Source of the DNA: Croceivirga sp.
Lineage (GTDB): Bacteria > Bacteroidota > Bacteroidia > Flavobacteriales > Flavobacteriaceae
Reading direction: 5' to 3'
NCBI GenBank assembly: GCA_028281025.1
Contig: JANQKR010000044.1
Location: 62,001-126,000 of the forward strand
DNA length: 64,000 bases
The translations under genes and the position numbers were made by a program. Positions 44,462-53,357 of the stretch are shown here, in pieces; the stretch's first letter is position 1, and each line of letters opens with the position of its first letter. The notes below the pieces were generated by a model. That model saw nothing but the letters and a program-made list of their open reading frames with translations. It did not search any database and was not told the origin of the DNA.

Positions 44462-44881
44462 ATGACAACAGCAGAAGTTTTTTCAATTGCCAATACCATG
44501 GCGATGCCCATGTGGCTTTTGATGATCATACTTCCCAAATGGAAGGTGACCCGATTTTTAATTGATTACAGGGTAGTACCCATTCTCCTATCCCTTTTTT
44601 ATGGGTACTACATGACGGTACACCTCCAGACCGGTGCCGGCTTGGATTTTGGGAGTTTATCCTCCGTGATGTCCTTGTTTACATTGGAAAATGCCGTAAT
44701 GGCCGGTTGGGTGCATTATTTGGCTTTTGATCTTTTAGTGGGGATGTGGATGTTGAACCAAAACCAAAAATTGGGTATCCACCAGCTATTGATGGTCCCT
44801 TGTCTTTTGGCCACCTTCATTCTGGGACCTGTAGGCTTTTTGCTCTTTATGCTGATGAGAACCTTTAAAATTTCCAGATGA
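44462..44881 (+). CDS. ABA4-like (DUF4281) membrane protein
   Basis: 139 aa with four membrane helices: VFSIANTMAMPMWLLMIILP, VVPILLSLFYGYYMTVHL, LENAVMAGWVHYLAFDLLVGMWM and LLMVPCLLATFILGPVGFLLFMLMR. The WVHYLAFDLLVG and GPVGFLLF motifs are those of the plant ABA4/DUF4281 family, known for neoxanthin synthesis and of unknown role in bacteria. Its stop overlaps the next membrane gene, so the two are coupled. Confidence 0.78.
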   Translation: MTTAEVFSIANTMAMPMWLLMIILPKWKVTRFLIDYRVVPILLSLFYGYYMTVHLQTGAGLDFGSLSSVMSLFTLENAVMAGWVHYLAFDLLVGMWMLNQNQKLGIHQLLMVPCLLATFILGPVGFLLFMLMRTFKISR

Positions 44882-45681
44882 TGAGCGGCCTGAAACATGT
44901 ATTACAAACCGTTAGGAGGGAAAGCCCCATTTTGTATGGAATTGCCATGTTCCATTTTATACTTGTTGCCTTATGTTTTGTAGGGTGGATGGTGGACGAT
45001 CGTATGCTGACCGGTCTCAATATTTGGGTCAAACCAATGAAATTTTCACTTTCAGGAGGCGTCTATGTGCTCACTGCAGGATTTTTGATTACCCTTTATC
45101 CCTTTTCCCGAAGAAAGAAGAACATCGTCAATAACATCATTTCCTGGACCATGGCATTGGAAATCTGTATTGTGGTCTTTCAGGCGGCCCGTGGAGTGCG
45201 GTCGCACTACAATCAATCCAGCTTGTTCGATGGCATCCTATTTGGCAGTATGGGTGTTCTTATCAGTATCATTGTGCTCACCATGGTGTTTTTTATTGTA
45301 GAGACCATAAGGCTAAGGCTCAACACCTCCAGACCGGTGCAGTGGGGCATCCTATTGGGCTGGCTTGTGGTATTGTTTGGAAGTTGGGTAGGAGGGCAAA
45401 TGATCGGTCAAATGTCCCATAATGTTGGTGTTCCCGATGGGGGCGAGGGACTGCCCTTGATCAATTGGAGTACCATTGCCGGTGATTTGCGCGTTGCCCA
45501 TTTTTTTGGATTGCACGGCATTCAAATTATTCCTTTATTCGCAGTACTGCTTACCAAGAAATGGAGCGGCCCTAAGCTGGCTAAAAACCTGGGCGTCCTG
45601 TTTTTTGGACTATTTTATGCCGCATGGATCGGATTTACCTTTTATCAAGCAAAACAGGGCATGCCTTTGATAAGGCTATAA
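44878..45681 (+). CDS. Seven-helix membrane protein coupled to the ABA4-like gene
   Basis: 267 aa (ATG 44878 or 44881) with about seven membrane helices; GLNIWVKPMKFSLSGGVYVLTAGFLI, QAARGVRSHYN and VAHFFGLHGIQIIPLFAVL are conserved-looking stretches. I have no family name. The His residues in HFFGLHG and the ARGVRSHYN motif might bind a cofactor. Overlaps the ABA4-like gene and precedes the LytS-type kinase by 12 bp, so it is part of a regulated operon. Confidence 0.65.
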   Translation: MMSGLKHVLQTVRRESPILYGIAMFHFILVALCFVGWMVDDRMLTGLNIWVKPMKFSLSGGVYVLTAGFLITLYPFSRRKKNIVNNIISWTMALEICIVVFQAARGVRSHYNQSSLFDGILFGSMGVLISIIVLTMVFFIVETIRLRLNTSRPVQWGILLGWLVVLFGSWVGGQMIGQMSHNVGVPDGGEGLPLINWSTIAGDLRVAHFFGLHGIQIIPLFAVLLTKKWSGPKLAKNLGVLFFGLFYAAWIGFTFYQAKQGMPLIRL

Positions 45682-45693
45682 ACCATTTGGGGT

Positions 45694-46782
45694 ATGGGGT
45701 TTTTCAATAAGGCGAAACGCATCAAATATTTGGGGTTCAACGATATCTGGTTCATGTTGATCGGCATTGTTTTGCTCAGTTTTGTGGCCGATTTCATTAT
45801 TTCCCGGAGTTCGTTCAGTCGTCTCCCCTTTATTGAGGCCACCATCAATTGGAGCGTTTCCCTACTGTTTTCCACATTCAATTGGTTGGTAATGCGTACC
45901 ATTTTAATAGCACTACGAAAAAAGTATCCCAGTTTAAAGAGCAACAAAAAACGCATTCCACTATTTTTCCTGTCCATTGTCATTACGGTCTTGTGTGTGG
46001 ATTACATTGGGAATATGATGCTTGGGTACATTTTTGATCAAAGCTATAACCACCCACTGCGATCCAAGATCGTACTTCCGGTAATCTTGATCAGTACCAT
46101 GACCATGGCCATTTACGAAGCGCTATACTACTACATTCGTTTAAAGGAGTCCATACGGGAAGAGGAGCAGGCCAAGCGAGCCATTGTGCAAGCACAATTG
46201 GATACCCTGCGCAATCAGGCGCAGCCCCACTTTTTTTTCAACACATTAAATACACTACGCGATATTATCGATCAAAATACCAGGGAGGAAGCCAAGGAAT
46301 TTGTGAATCGATTGTCCGAGGTGTATCGTTTTATTCTGGAATCCGGCAATGCAAACCTAATTGCGCTGCGGGACGAGTTAAAATTTGCCAGGGCCTATAT
46401 CCACATACAGAAGGAACGATTTGGCGACAATCTCACGGTAGATTGGAAAGTATCCAAAAATGATAGGGATTGGTTGATTATTCCCATGAGCCTTCAACTC
46501 CTATTGGAAAATGCGGTCAAACACAACGTTATCTCCAAAGCAAAACCCTTGCATGTGGAGGTAGCCATTGAAAACGGACAGTTGGTGGTGCATAACAGGA
46601 TACAACCTAAAACCACCCAATTGCCCACCACAAAGCTGGGCTTAAAAAATATAGAACGGCGGTATGCGCTGATATCGGATAAACAAGTGGTCATCACTTC
46701 GGATAATGGGCATTTTAAGGTGAAATTACCCTTACTGACCATAGCCGACCAAAAACATTCCTATGCAGATACTCATCATTGA
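45694..46782 (+). CDS. LytS-type sensor histidine kinase
   Basis: 362 aa. Three to four membrane helices in the first 140 residues, then the HisKA_3-like dimerisation segment with phospho-acceptor His179 in AQLDTLRNQAQPHFFFNTLNTLRDIID, then a HATPase region (LIIPMSLQLLLENAVKHNVI; TKLGLKNIERRYALI). This is the LytS/YpdA family, which pairs with LytTR regulators; the next gene is one and overlaps by 20 bp. Confidence 0.88.
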   Translation: MGFFNKAKRIKYLGFNDIWFMLIGIVLLSFVADFIISRSSFSRLPFIEATINWSVSLLFSTFNWLVMRTILIALRKKYPSLKSNKKRIPLFFLSIVITVLCVDYIGNMMLGYIFDQSYNHPLRSKIVLPVILISTMTMAIYEALYYYIRLKESIREEEQAKRAIVQAQLDTLRNQAQPHFFFNTLNTLRDIIDQNTREEAKEFVNRLSEVYRFILESGNANLIALRDELKFARAYIHIQKERFGDNLTVDWKVSKNDRDWLIIPMSLQLLLENAVKHNVISKAKPLHVEVAIENGQLVVHNRIQPKTTQLPTTKLGLKNIERRYALISDKQVVITSDNGHFKVKLPLLTIADQKHSYADTHH

Positions 46783-47515
46783 AGACGAAGCCCGGGCAGC
46801 CAATCAATTACAGCGCCTGTTGCAAACTTTGGAATTTGATTATAGGTTATTGGGTATCCTGGACACGGTTGAGGAAAGCGTGGGTTGGTTCCAAAACAAC
46901 AAGGACCCCGATTTGGTGTTCATGGACATTCAACTGGCAGATGGACTAAGCTTTGAAATATTCCAAAAAGTACGGTTGCAATGCCCGATCATATTTACCA
47001 CTGCTTTTGACCAGTACGCCATACGCGCCTTTAAGGTGAACAGTGTCGATTATCTTTTAAAGCCCGTTCAACTGGAGGATTTGCAACACGCATTGGAAAA
47101 ATTCAAACGTTCCAAACAACAGCTTACGCTAAACCCTGAAACCCTTCAACGTTTTTTGGACGACATGCAAACCACAGAACGGCGAGAAGGTATTTTGGTA
47201 AAAGAAGGGAATGGTTTTGTACAATTGCGAATTTCGGATCTGTTGTATGTATACTCCGAAGAGAGCATCACATTTGGGGTCACTGGGGACAAACGGGTTA
47301 TCATAGATGAAACCCTGGACCAGCTTTATCCGTCATTGGACCCCAACCAATTCTATCGAATTAACCGCAGTCAGATTGTAGCAAAATTGGCCATTGTAAA
47401 AATTGGGAAATACTTTAATCATCGTTTGAAATTGACCCTAACTAAAGCAAGGGACATGGAATTTATTGTAAGCCGGCCAAAGACCAACGATTTTAAAAGT
47501 TGGATGAATCGATAA
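46763..47515 (+). CDS. LytTR-family response regulator
   Basis: 250 aa. Receiver domain with acidic pair IIEDEARA, phospho-acceptor Asp55 in DLVFMDIQLADG, and Lys100 in NSVDYLLKPVQ. The C-terminal LytTR DNA-binding domain contains RISDLLYVYSEESITFG and LDPNQFYRINRSQIVAKLAIV. Cognate partner of the kinase 20 bp upstream overlapping. Its target may be the ABA4-like/7TM genes in the same operon. Confidence 0.88.
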   Translation: MQILIIEDEARAANQLQRLLQTLEFDYRLLGILDTVEESVGWFQNNKDPDLVFMDIQLADGLSFEIFQKVRLQCPIIFTTAFDQYAIRAFKVNSVDYLLKPVQLEDLQHALEKFKRSKQQLTLNPETLQRFLDDMQTTERREGILVKEGNGFVQLRISDLLYVYSEESITFGVTGDKRVIIDETLDQLYPSLDPNQFYRINRSQIVAKLAIVKIGKYFNHRLKLTLTKARDMEFIVSRPKTNDFKSWMNR

Positions 47516-47875
47516 GATGCCCCAATCACCATGCTGGGATAACAAGTGGGCCGTTGTGCTTAAAGATTCTTTGTTTGGGGTTTTCCGGTAAAACCACATT
47601 TTGTAAGAAAAAAAAGTATGCTTTTGATAGCGGTAACCCAATTGTGTAGGTAAATGGGCATGAAATGGTATAAAACCCATAGAAAGAATAAGGTTTTTGT
47701 GTAGTTGATTTTACCGGACAATTGTTATTTTCAAAGACCTCAATATCCGGACCGGCCTTAGTTTACATCCCCCACAAATTACATGTGCCAATGGTCGTCA
47801 ATGAATAGCCCGGGTACCTATACTTTGGGAATTCTACAGCATATATCGGATGGATTAATTTTTAACGCTTTTGTC
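47516..47875. other. Intergenic region, no gene recognised
   Basis: 360 bp after the response regulator. No ORF with a recognisable motif; the longer frame from 47783 only extends the next gene. The sequence is AT-rich; no clear terminator or promoter could be assigned. Confidence 0.4.
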
Positions 47876-48613
47876 ATGGAAAATAAAAAATGGTACCAAT
47901 TGGGCGAGGCCGCCAATAGAAACAGACTGGCCACCATAATAATCTGGTTCACTTTTGTGGCTATCATTGTACTGGCACTCCTGTACTATCTCCTATCCAA
48001 AAAAGGCGCTGATACCATGGGGGACATCTTTGACACATTGATTCCTTTGTTCGCCACCTGGGTCGGGACCGTACTGGCGTTTTATTTCGGAAAGGAGAAT
48101 TTTGATATTGCCACCAAACGCTACAATAAATTGATTGATAAACTAAGCCCGGATGTTTTGGATGACATCAATGTCACCCAGATCATGATTTCCAAACAGA
48201 CCATGGTCTACAAAGATTTAACGGAAGTACAAGGGAAAAAAGTACAGGAAATCATAGACTTCCTTTCGGAGGTAAAAAAATCAAGGCTTCCGATCCTTGA
48301 TAATGACAAAATTAAATATGTGATCCATAAAGCTACCTTTCTGGACGCACTGAATGAATTGGGAAATACGGTTCCTGCAGCCAACTATGATTTCAAAGCG
48401 TTTATCTCCAATGCAAAATACCAAAAATTGGCCAGCAGCTTTTTAACATTTGATGAAGCGGTGATATTGGAGAAAATTCGATTGGCACTGACCAAAGACT
48501 CCAGTGTGAAGGATGTGTTTATTATTGATAAAAATAAAAACGTGGTAGGTTGGTTGACCGATACCTTGATTCTGAGGTATCTTTCTGGGGGGAAGGAAAC
48601 GATGGATTCCTAA
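47876..48613 (+). CDS. Two-helix membrane protein with a CBS-like cytoplasmic domain
   Basis: 245 aa from ATG 47876. Two membrane helices (about 19-40 and 51-72) precede a cytoplasmic region of about 165 residues with SRLPILDNDKIKYVIHKATFLDALNELG and VKDVFIIDKNKNVVGWLTDTLILRYLSG, which look like a CBS-domain pair (nucleotide sensing). First gene of a four-gene group with a GH46-like protein and two orphan paralogues. Function unknown; CBS reading is by pattern only. Confidence 0.55.
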   Translation: MENKKWYQLGEAANRNRLATIIIWFTFVAIIVLALLYYLLSKKGADTMGDIFDTLIPLFATWVGTVLAFYFGKENFDIATKRYNKLIDKLSPDVLDDINVTQIMISKQTMVYKDLTEVQGKKVQEIIDFLSEVKKSRLPILDNDKIKYVIHKATFLDALNELGNTVPAANYDFKAFISNAKYQKLASSFLTFDEAVILEKIRLALTKDSSVKDVFIIDKNKNVVGWLTDTLILRYLSGGKETMDS

Positions 48614-48692
48614 AGCGGTGGCAGTGATTATTTTCAAATTTCATTGTACCCGCCCAGTATTGGTGGCCAAATTACCTGGGATGGGGCAATAA

Positions 48693-49412
48693 TTGTATAG
48701 TCTGGAAGTGGATAAGAAAAATAAGATAATACAGGTTTTAAATGTTTTTGAGACTGGGGTGGCCCAAGGAAAATATCATTTGATTTCCGTTTACCAGGAC
48801 GGACCGATGGATAAAAACACGGGACGTAACATTTATCAAATCACCTATGGTAGAAGCCAAACCACCGAATTTGGGAACTTAAAGCGCCTTATTGAGGTAT
48901 ACATGGAAATGGATGGAAAGTTTTCAAATTCTTTCCAAAACTACGTGAATAGAATTGGCCAGAGGCCATCTTTAAGAAAGAACAAGGAATTTATCAAGCT
49001 ACTTAAACGGGCCGCTTTGGAGGACGTGGTAATGAAAAATGCCCAAGATGTCTTTTTTGATCGCTATTATTACAAACCCGCCCATGCGTGGTTTACGGGA
49101 CATGGTTTTACACTTCCGTTGAGCTTACTGGTCATTTATGACAGCTTTATACATTCTGGACGGATCTTGGGAAAATTGAGGCAAAAATTTGCGGAAGTAC
49201 CTCCGGTAGAAGGAGGGGATGAAAAAAAATGGATCACCAACTACGTCAATGCAAGACACGATTGGTTATTGTCATTCCAATATCATTCCAATCCAAAGCG
49301 AAGGGTATTGGCAAAAACCGTTTATAGGACGCAGTGTTTCAAAGATTTAATAGCGGCAAATAACTGGGAACTGGAAGGTACCATAAACGCCAATGGCGTG
49401 CTTATTCCATAA
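48693..49412 (+). CDS. GH46 chitosanase-like protein
   Basis: 239 aa, starting at TTG 48693 (no better ATG in frame). NVFETG (Glu20) and LISVYQDGPMDKNTGRNIYQITYGRSQTTEFGNLKRLIEVYME match the catalytic Glu/Asp part of GH46 chitosanases and phage-like endolysins, and the helical remainder is consistent (AWFTGHGFTLPLSLLVIYDSFIHSG). It has no signal peptide, so it acts inside, or is exported by another route or by lysis. The chitosanase fold is related to lysozyme. Part of the 47.9-51.1 kb group. Confidence 0.68.
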   Translation: MYSLEVDKKNKIIQVLNVFETGVAQGKYHLISVYQDGPMDKNTGRNIYQITYGRSQTTEFGNLKRLIEVYMEMDGKFSNSFQNYVNRIGQRPSLRKNKEFIKLLKRAALEDVVMKNAQDVFFDRYYYKPAHAWFTGHGFTLPLSLLVIYDSFIHSGRILGKLRQKFAEVPPVEGGDEKKWITNYVNARHDWLLSFQYHSNPKRRVLAKTVYRTQCFKDLIAANNWELEGTINANGVLIP

Positions 49413-49458
49413 ACCATACTCAAATAGGTATTGCAATAATTTAATTTTTACGAACTAT

Positions 49459-50280
49459 ATGGCAACAAAATGGCAATCACTGGAAGAAGTAAATGTCCAA
49501 TTGCTGGATACTGCGCTCAGGACCAGGGTGAACGAACTAAAGAGTGAAAGTGTCAATCTTTCCGACCCCGACATTACGCTTTCGGAGTTTAGGGTGTATC
49601 AAAAACAGGTTAACCGAAATGTTTCCTCCTCAATAAGTGTAGCGCCTTATTTTAAGGGGGATGGGGAGTACGATGATTTGGAATTCCGTTATTTTGCCGG
49701 TGCCTTTTCCGATCGGCATCGGTTTACAAAGGGAACTGATACTTCGATAATTGCCGAACGTTTTGGCCTGGGGATCCAAATAGACCTTAAGGTGACCCAG
49801 ATAAAAAGTGCCATCAATTTAGGATTTGGTATGATTGCCGCTGCTGTGGAAATGGGCTTGGCGGAAGCCAATTATTCCTATAAAATATATGCATTGCCCT
49901 CGGGAGAATTCCATGATACCTTGCCCAAGGTTGGAAGATTCAACCAACAATCCATTAAACAGTTTCAAAAGCTTGTGAACAAGCTTAAGGAATTGTATTC
50001 CAAAAGCTTAACCAATTTGGAACTGTCCGCTATTGGGGTTTTGACATCGGATTCCATTAAAGAGGACGGAACGGAAAATGCCCCATCGTATTACTTTGCT
50101 GCCAGACGGATCATTGAAGCAATGTCCTTAAGGGATGCCATAAAGTTGTCCAGAAGGCGATCGGAACCCTACAATGAAGACGCTATCCAATATCTCTACG
50201 GCAGATGTGGCATTACCGGTTTAGAGGAAAAACCGATAAGCAGTACTATTTCCAAAGCAAAGAAAATAATCCTTGAATAA
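49459..50280 (+). CDS. Unknown protein, orphan paralogue 1
   Basis: 273 aa from ATG 49459 (longer frame only adds non-coding-looking sequence). No signal peptide and no membrane helix. The middle has GLGIQIDLKVTQIKSAINLGFGMIAAAVEMGLAEANYSYKIYAL, a beta-hairpin-rich stretch that recurs in altered form in the next gene. N- and C-terminal parts are helical. I do not recognise the family. It follows the chitosanase-like gene by 46 bp. Confidence 0.6.
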   Translation: MATKWQSLEEVNVQLLDTALRTRVNELKSESVNLSDPDITLSEFRVYQKQVNRNVSSSISVAPYFKGDGEYDDLEFRYFAGAFSDRHRFTKGTDTSIIAERFGLGIQIDLKVTQIKSAINLGFGMIAAAVEMGLAEANYSYKIYALPSGEFHDTLPKVGRFNQQSIKQFQKLVNKLKELYSKSLTNLELSAIGVLTSDSIKEDGTENAPSYYFAARRIIEAMSLRDAIKLSRRRSEPYNEDAIQYLYGRCGITGLEEKPISSTISKAKKIILE

Positions 50281-50292
50281 ACTATCTTAAAA

Positions 50293-51117
50293 ATGGCATT
50301 AATCAATATTCCTGTAAATCCTTCATTAAATGAGAAAGGGGAATTTGCAACACTGGACAACTTTCTTTCCACACCCTTAAAACCGGTCCCGTTTAAAAAC
50401 GCTGATAAGGGAAGAAATGAATTTGGACAAGAATATAAATTTAACCTGTCCACTTCCTCCAAGTTGGAGATTGCCGCAATTGGGGGTATCGAAAACAACC
50501 ATAACACTACGGTATTTATCCATGATTCCATAATATACAGGCTAGCAAGAAGCAAGGATACCGACCCTAAAAACATTATCAAGGGAACATGGTGGGGGTA
50601 CGGTCTTCGTATAAAAATAATGGTCAAGAATACGCAATTTGGTGTCGATATCAACTGGGGCGCGGTTTCCGCTGCCACCCAATTGGGATATGCCGATGCG
50701 GAATTTGAAATTGCAGGTATTGGAATTACAAATTCCGATATCTTTAAATTATTGCCATCCCCCACAGATTTAAATCTGGACAGTTATGGTGAGGTTTTGG
50801 AAATAGGAAACTCAATTCGAAATTATCTTGGTAGTGCAGACCCCACGGGAGTTGAATATAAACCTTTGAGAATTGAGGTTGATGAATCTTCCATTCTCGC
50901 CATTGATCCCATTGAAAATGACCGACACTTGATTTTTACCTATCAAAAAGTGAATCAAAGAAAACGCATACGTGACATACGGAAAGAAGCCATTGACAAA
51001 GGACTGAACCCTGATTTAATCAAGACGTACTACAACGAGGTTTTTCAAATTTCGGATGATGACAAAAAGCCCTCAACCTCAGATAGGAGGGAAGCAAAGG
51101 CATGGCTTGATCGCTAA
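50293..51117 (+). CDS. Unknown protein, orphan paralogue 2
   Basis: 274 aa, 12 bp after the previous gene. Its middle (GTWWGYGLRIKIMVKNTQFGVDINWGAVSAATQLGYADAEFEIAGIGI) shares spacing and residues (INxGxxxAAxxxGxAxA) with the first paralogue, while the rest differs. The C-terminus is charged and helical (RRIRDIRKEAIDKGL...). No signal peptide. Unknown family; pairing and conserved core suggest a heteromeric partner relation. Confidence 0.6.
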   Translation: MALINIPVNPSLNEKGEFATLDNFLSTPLKPVPFKNADKGRNEFGQEYKFNLSTSSKLEIAAIGGIENNHNTTVFIHDSIIYRLARSKDTDPKNIIKGTWWGYGLRIKIMVKNTQFGVDINWGAVSAATQLGYADAEFEIAGIGITNSDIFKLLPSPTDLNLDSYGEVLEIGNSIRNYLGSADPTGVEYKPLRIEVDESSILAIDPIENDRHLIFTYQKVNQRKRIRDIRKEAIDKGLNPDLIKTYYNEVFQISDDDKKPSTSDRREAKAWLDR

Positions 51118-51286
51118 AGGGATGGGTAGTTAATGGTATCCACGAACGTTTCAGAAAAAAGGCCCCAATAAAGCTATGGAATCGTCCCTAATGGATTATT
51201 GAAATTCCACATTCCATACTATTTTTGTTTTGACTTAAACCTATAGTAAACGTCCGAACAAAAGAGGAACCCTATAACAAAAAACT

Positions 51287-52003
51287 ATGGAACTAAAACG
51301 TATTGCGATAACACTGGTCATTCTACTATGCACGGGCTGTAAAAGCGATCAGGTCGGATTGGATAAGGGTTCAACACAGAAAGAGGGCCATGAACACCAG
51401 GCCGATGGGCACTCAAAACACGGATCGGCAAATGAGTTTATGCACCAATCCTCCGCTCAGGACTTAATTAAAAGGTTCGAGTCCCCGGAAAGGGATACCT
51501 ACCAGCAACCGCAAAAAGTTTTGGAGTACCTTGGGGATATACGAGACCAGACCATTGTTGATATTGGGGCGGGTTCCGGTTATTTCTCCGTGAAGTTGGC
51601 AGAAAAGGGCGCAAACGTCATTGCTGCCGATGTGGATGATGCGTTTCAGGAATTCATCGAGAAAAGGATAACCGAAAATAACCTAAAGAATATTGAAACC
51701 CGAAAAATCCCCTACGATTCCCCTGGCCTGAAGGAACAAGAGGCCGATAAGGTATTGATCGTGAATACGTACCATCATATCGAAAATAGAGAAGCATATT
51801 TTACCAAAGTAAAGCAAGGGACCACGGCCGATGGTGAACTGATCATCATTGATTTCTTTAAGGTTGAAGCACCGGTAGGACCTCCCGTCGATCACAAAAT
51901 TGCGATAGATAAGGTTGTGCACGAGTTAAAAACAGCAGGATATACTTCTTTTGATATCAATGTCGATTTACTCCCGTATCAATATATTGTACGGGCGAAA
52001 TAA
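51287..52003 (+). CDS. Class I SAM-dependent methyltransferase, predicted lipoprotein
   Basis: 238 aa. Lipoprotein signal with lipobox LLCTGC, then a His-rich stretch (HEHQADGHSKHGSANEFMH) that could bind metal. The methyltransferase fold has motif I as VDIGAGSGYFSVKLAEKG and IIIDFF/LIVNTYHH later. A SAM enzyme outside the cytoplasm would be odd, because SAM is cytoplasmic; either the signal anchors it on the inner face, or the protein has another role. Stand-alone gene. Confidence 0.72.
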   Translation: MELKRIAITLVILLCTGCKSDQVGLDKGSTQKEGHEHQADGHSKHGSANEFMHQSSAQDLIKRFESPERDTYQQPQKVLEYLGDIRDQTIVDIGAGSGYFSVKLAEKGANVIAADVDDAFQEFIEKRITENNLKNIETRKIPYDSPGLKEQEADKVLIVNTYHHIENREAYFTKVKQGTTADGELIIIDFFKVEAPVGPPVDHKIAIDKVVHELKTAGYTSFDINVDLLPYQYIVRAK

Positions 52004-52102
52004 GGGTTTGTGTATAGGGAAATCCGTCAAAAGCAGGGTATTAAAAGTTTCACCATGGCTATCAGCTACCCTTAACGTTCAAAGAAGCATAAAACCAAGT
52101 TT

Positions 52103-52558
52103 ATGGAAGTGAGGTTTGCCCATACCAACATCGTCAGTACCAATTGGAAATTGCTTGTCGATTTTTACGTAAGGACCTTTAATTGCAAGGTTGTACCTCC
52201 CATCAGGCAGCAGTCGGGGGAATGGCTTGAAAAAGGGACCGGTTTAAAAAATGCCAAATTGGAAGGAGCCCACCTGTTACTTCCAGGGTATGGCGACAAA
52301 GGACCCACGCTTGAGATCTATGAATACGGGCATATGGAAAGTCAACATCCGGTACCGCCAAACAAAAGGGGCTTTGGCCATATTGCCTTTGAGGTTGAAA
52401 ATGTGGATGCGGTTCTCAGGATTTTAGAGGAAAATGGAGGAACGGCCTCCGGGGAGATCACCAAGCGGAAAGTTAATGGGGTAGGGGAAATCACCTTTGT
52501 CTATGCCAGAGACCCGGAAGGGAACCTAATTGAACTACAACGTTGGAATGTCATATAA
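52103..52558 (+). CDS. VOC-family (glyoxalase/bleomycin resistance) protein
   Basis: 151 aa. Two beta-alpha-beta-beta-beta modules: RFAHTNIVSTNWKLLVDFYVRTFNCKVVPP, then LEIYEYG, GFGHIAFEVENVDAVLRILEENGG and VYARDPEGNLIELQRW. The metal ligands (His in FAHTN, Glu in LEIYEY, His in FGHIAF, Glu in IELQRW) are in place. Activity unknown; VOC enzymes include glyoxalases, dioxygenases and resistance proteins. A convergent VOC-like gene ends 21 bp away. Confidence 0.85.
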   Translation: MEVRFAHTNIVSTNWKLLVDFYVRTFNCKVVPPIRQQSGEWLEKGTGLKNAKLEGAHLLLPGYGDKGPTLEIYEYGHMESQHPVPPNKRGFGHIAFEVENVDAVLRILEENGGTASGEITKRKVNGVGEITFVYARDPEGNLIELQRWNVI

Positions 52559-52578
52559 AATGGGCGAATCATCCACAA

Positions 52579-53001
52579 TCAATACTTCGGATTATAATTG
52601 ACCATCCACATTACGCCGAATTTATCGGTAAATGCGCCAAAATAGTCGCCCCAAAACTGGTCTTCCATGGGCATTTCTATGGCACCTCCTGCCGACAGTC
52701 CGTTGAACAATCGATCCGCTTCTTCCCGTGAAGTGGGATGTAGGGAGATGTGATTGTTGTTTCCGGCATTCCATTGGTGTCCCGAGGAAGCTGGGGTGTC
52801 CGAGGCCATCAGAATGGTATCACTACCTATGGGCAGTGAAATGTGCATGATACGGTTTTTCTCCTCTTCCGATAGCTTTTCACTATCGGGAGCATCGGTC
52901 ATTTTCATATGGGCGGTGAATTCCCCACCAAAAACGGACTGGTAAAAAAGGAATGCCTCTTCGGCATTGCCGTCAAAATTGAGATAAGGATTGACTTTCA
53001 T
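52579..53001 (-). CDS. PhnB-like VOC-family protein
   Basis: 140 aa, the usual PhnB length. MKVNPYLNFDGNAEEAFLFYQSVFGGEF is the PhnB start, then NRIMHISLPIGSDTILMASDTP, FNGLSAGGAIEMPMEDQFWGDYFGAFTDKFGVMWMVNYNP is the typical C-terminal half. Often annotated as 3-demethylubiquinone-9 3-methyltransferase-like by name only. Function unknown; convergent with the VOC gene. Confidence 0.85.
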   Translation of the reverse strand: MKVNPYLNFDGNAEEAFLFYQSVFGGEFTAHMKMTDAPDSEKLSEEEKNRIMHISLPIGSDTILMASDTPASSGHQWNAGNNNHISLHPTSREEADRLFNGLSAGGAIEMPMEDQFWGDYFGAFTDKFGVMWMVNYNPKY

Positions 53002-53357
53002 TTGCTATGGTTTTATTGTTCCAACGGTTCCTATAAAGATACAGGGTTAAGATGGGATTTGGACGTTGGGAATGTGTCAATTCCACAGGTCATTTGGGAC
53101 ATGGTTTTGCATTCTGGACCTTCCCACTTATCTCCATATACACCCGATTGATAAACCACATTTTTTACCCATCCTTGGATTATAGAGATTAGAAATATTC
53201 TTTCTAACAAGTAAAGAATATACGTACAAACTATGGCGCAAGTTTACGGCCTGCCGATATTGCTGTTTGATGGTTGTCAACTGAGCATAGTTTGAAGCGC
53301 CATCCATAAGGCAACATATAACATTAGGAACCTAATCTAATTCGTAAAACATAGTAT
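53002..53357. other. Intergenic region, no gene recognised
   Basis: 356 bp between divergent genes. A small hairpin (TTAGAAA at 53189-53195, TTTCTAA at 53201-53207) and a 5-bp palindrome (TTAGG-AA-CCTAA near 53320) are the only structures; no coding frame is convincing. Confidence 0.45.

Noticed and set aside
44305-44565. 86-codon ORF upstream of the ABA4-like gene
   Set aside because: Overlaps the ABA4-like gene in another frame and shows no motif.
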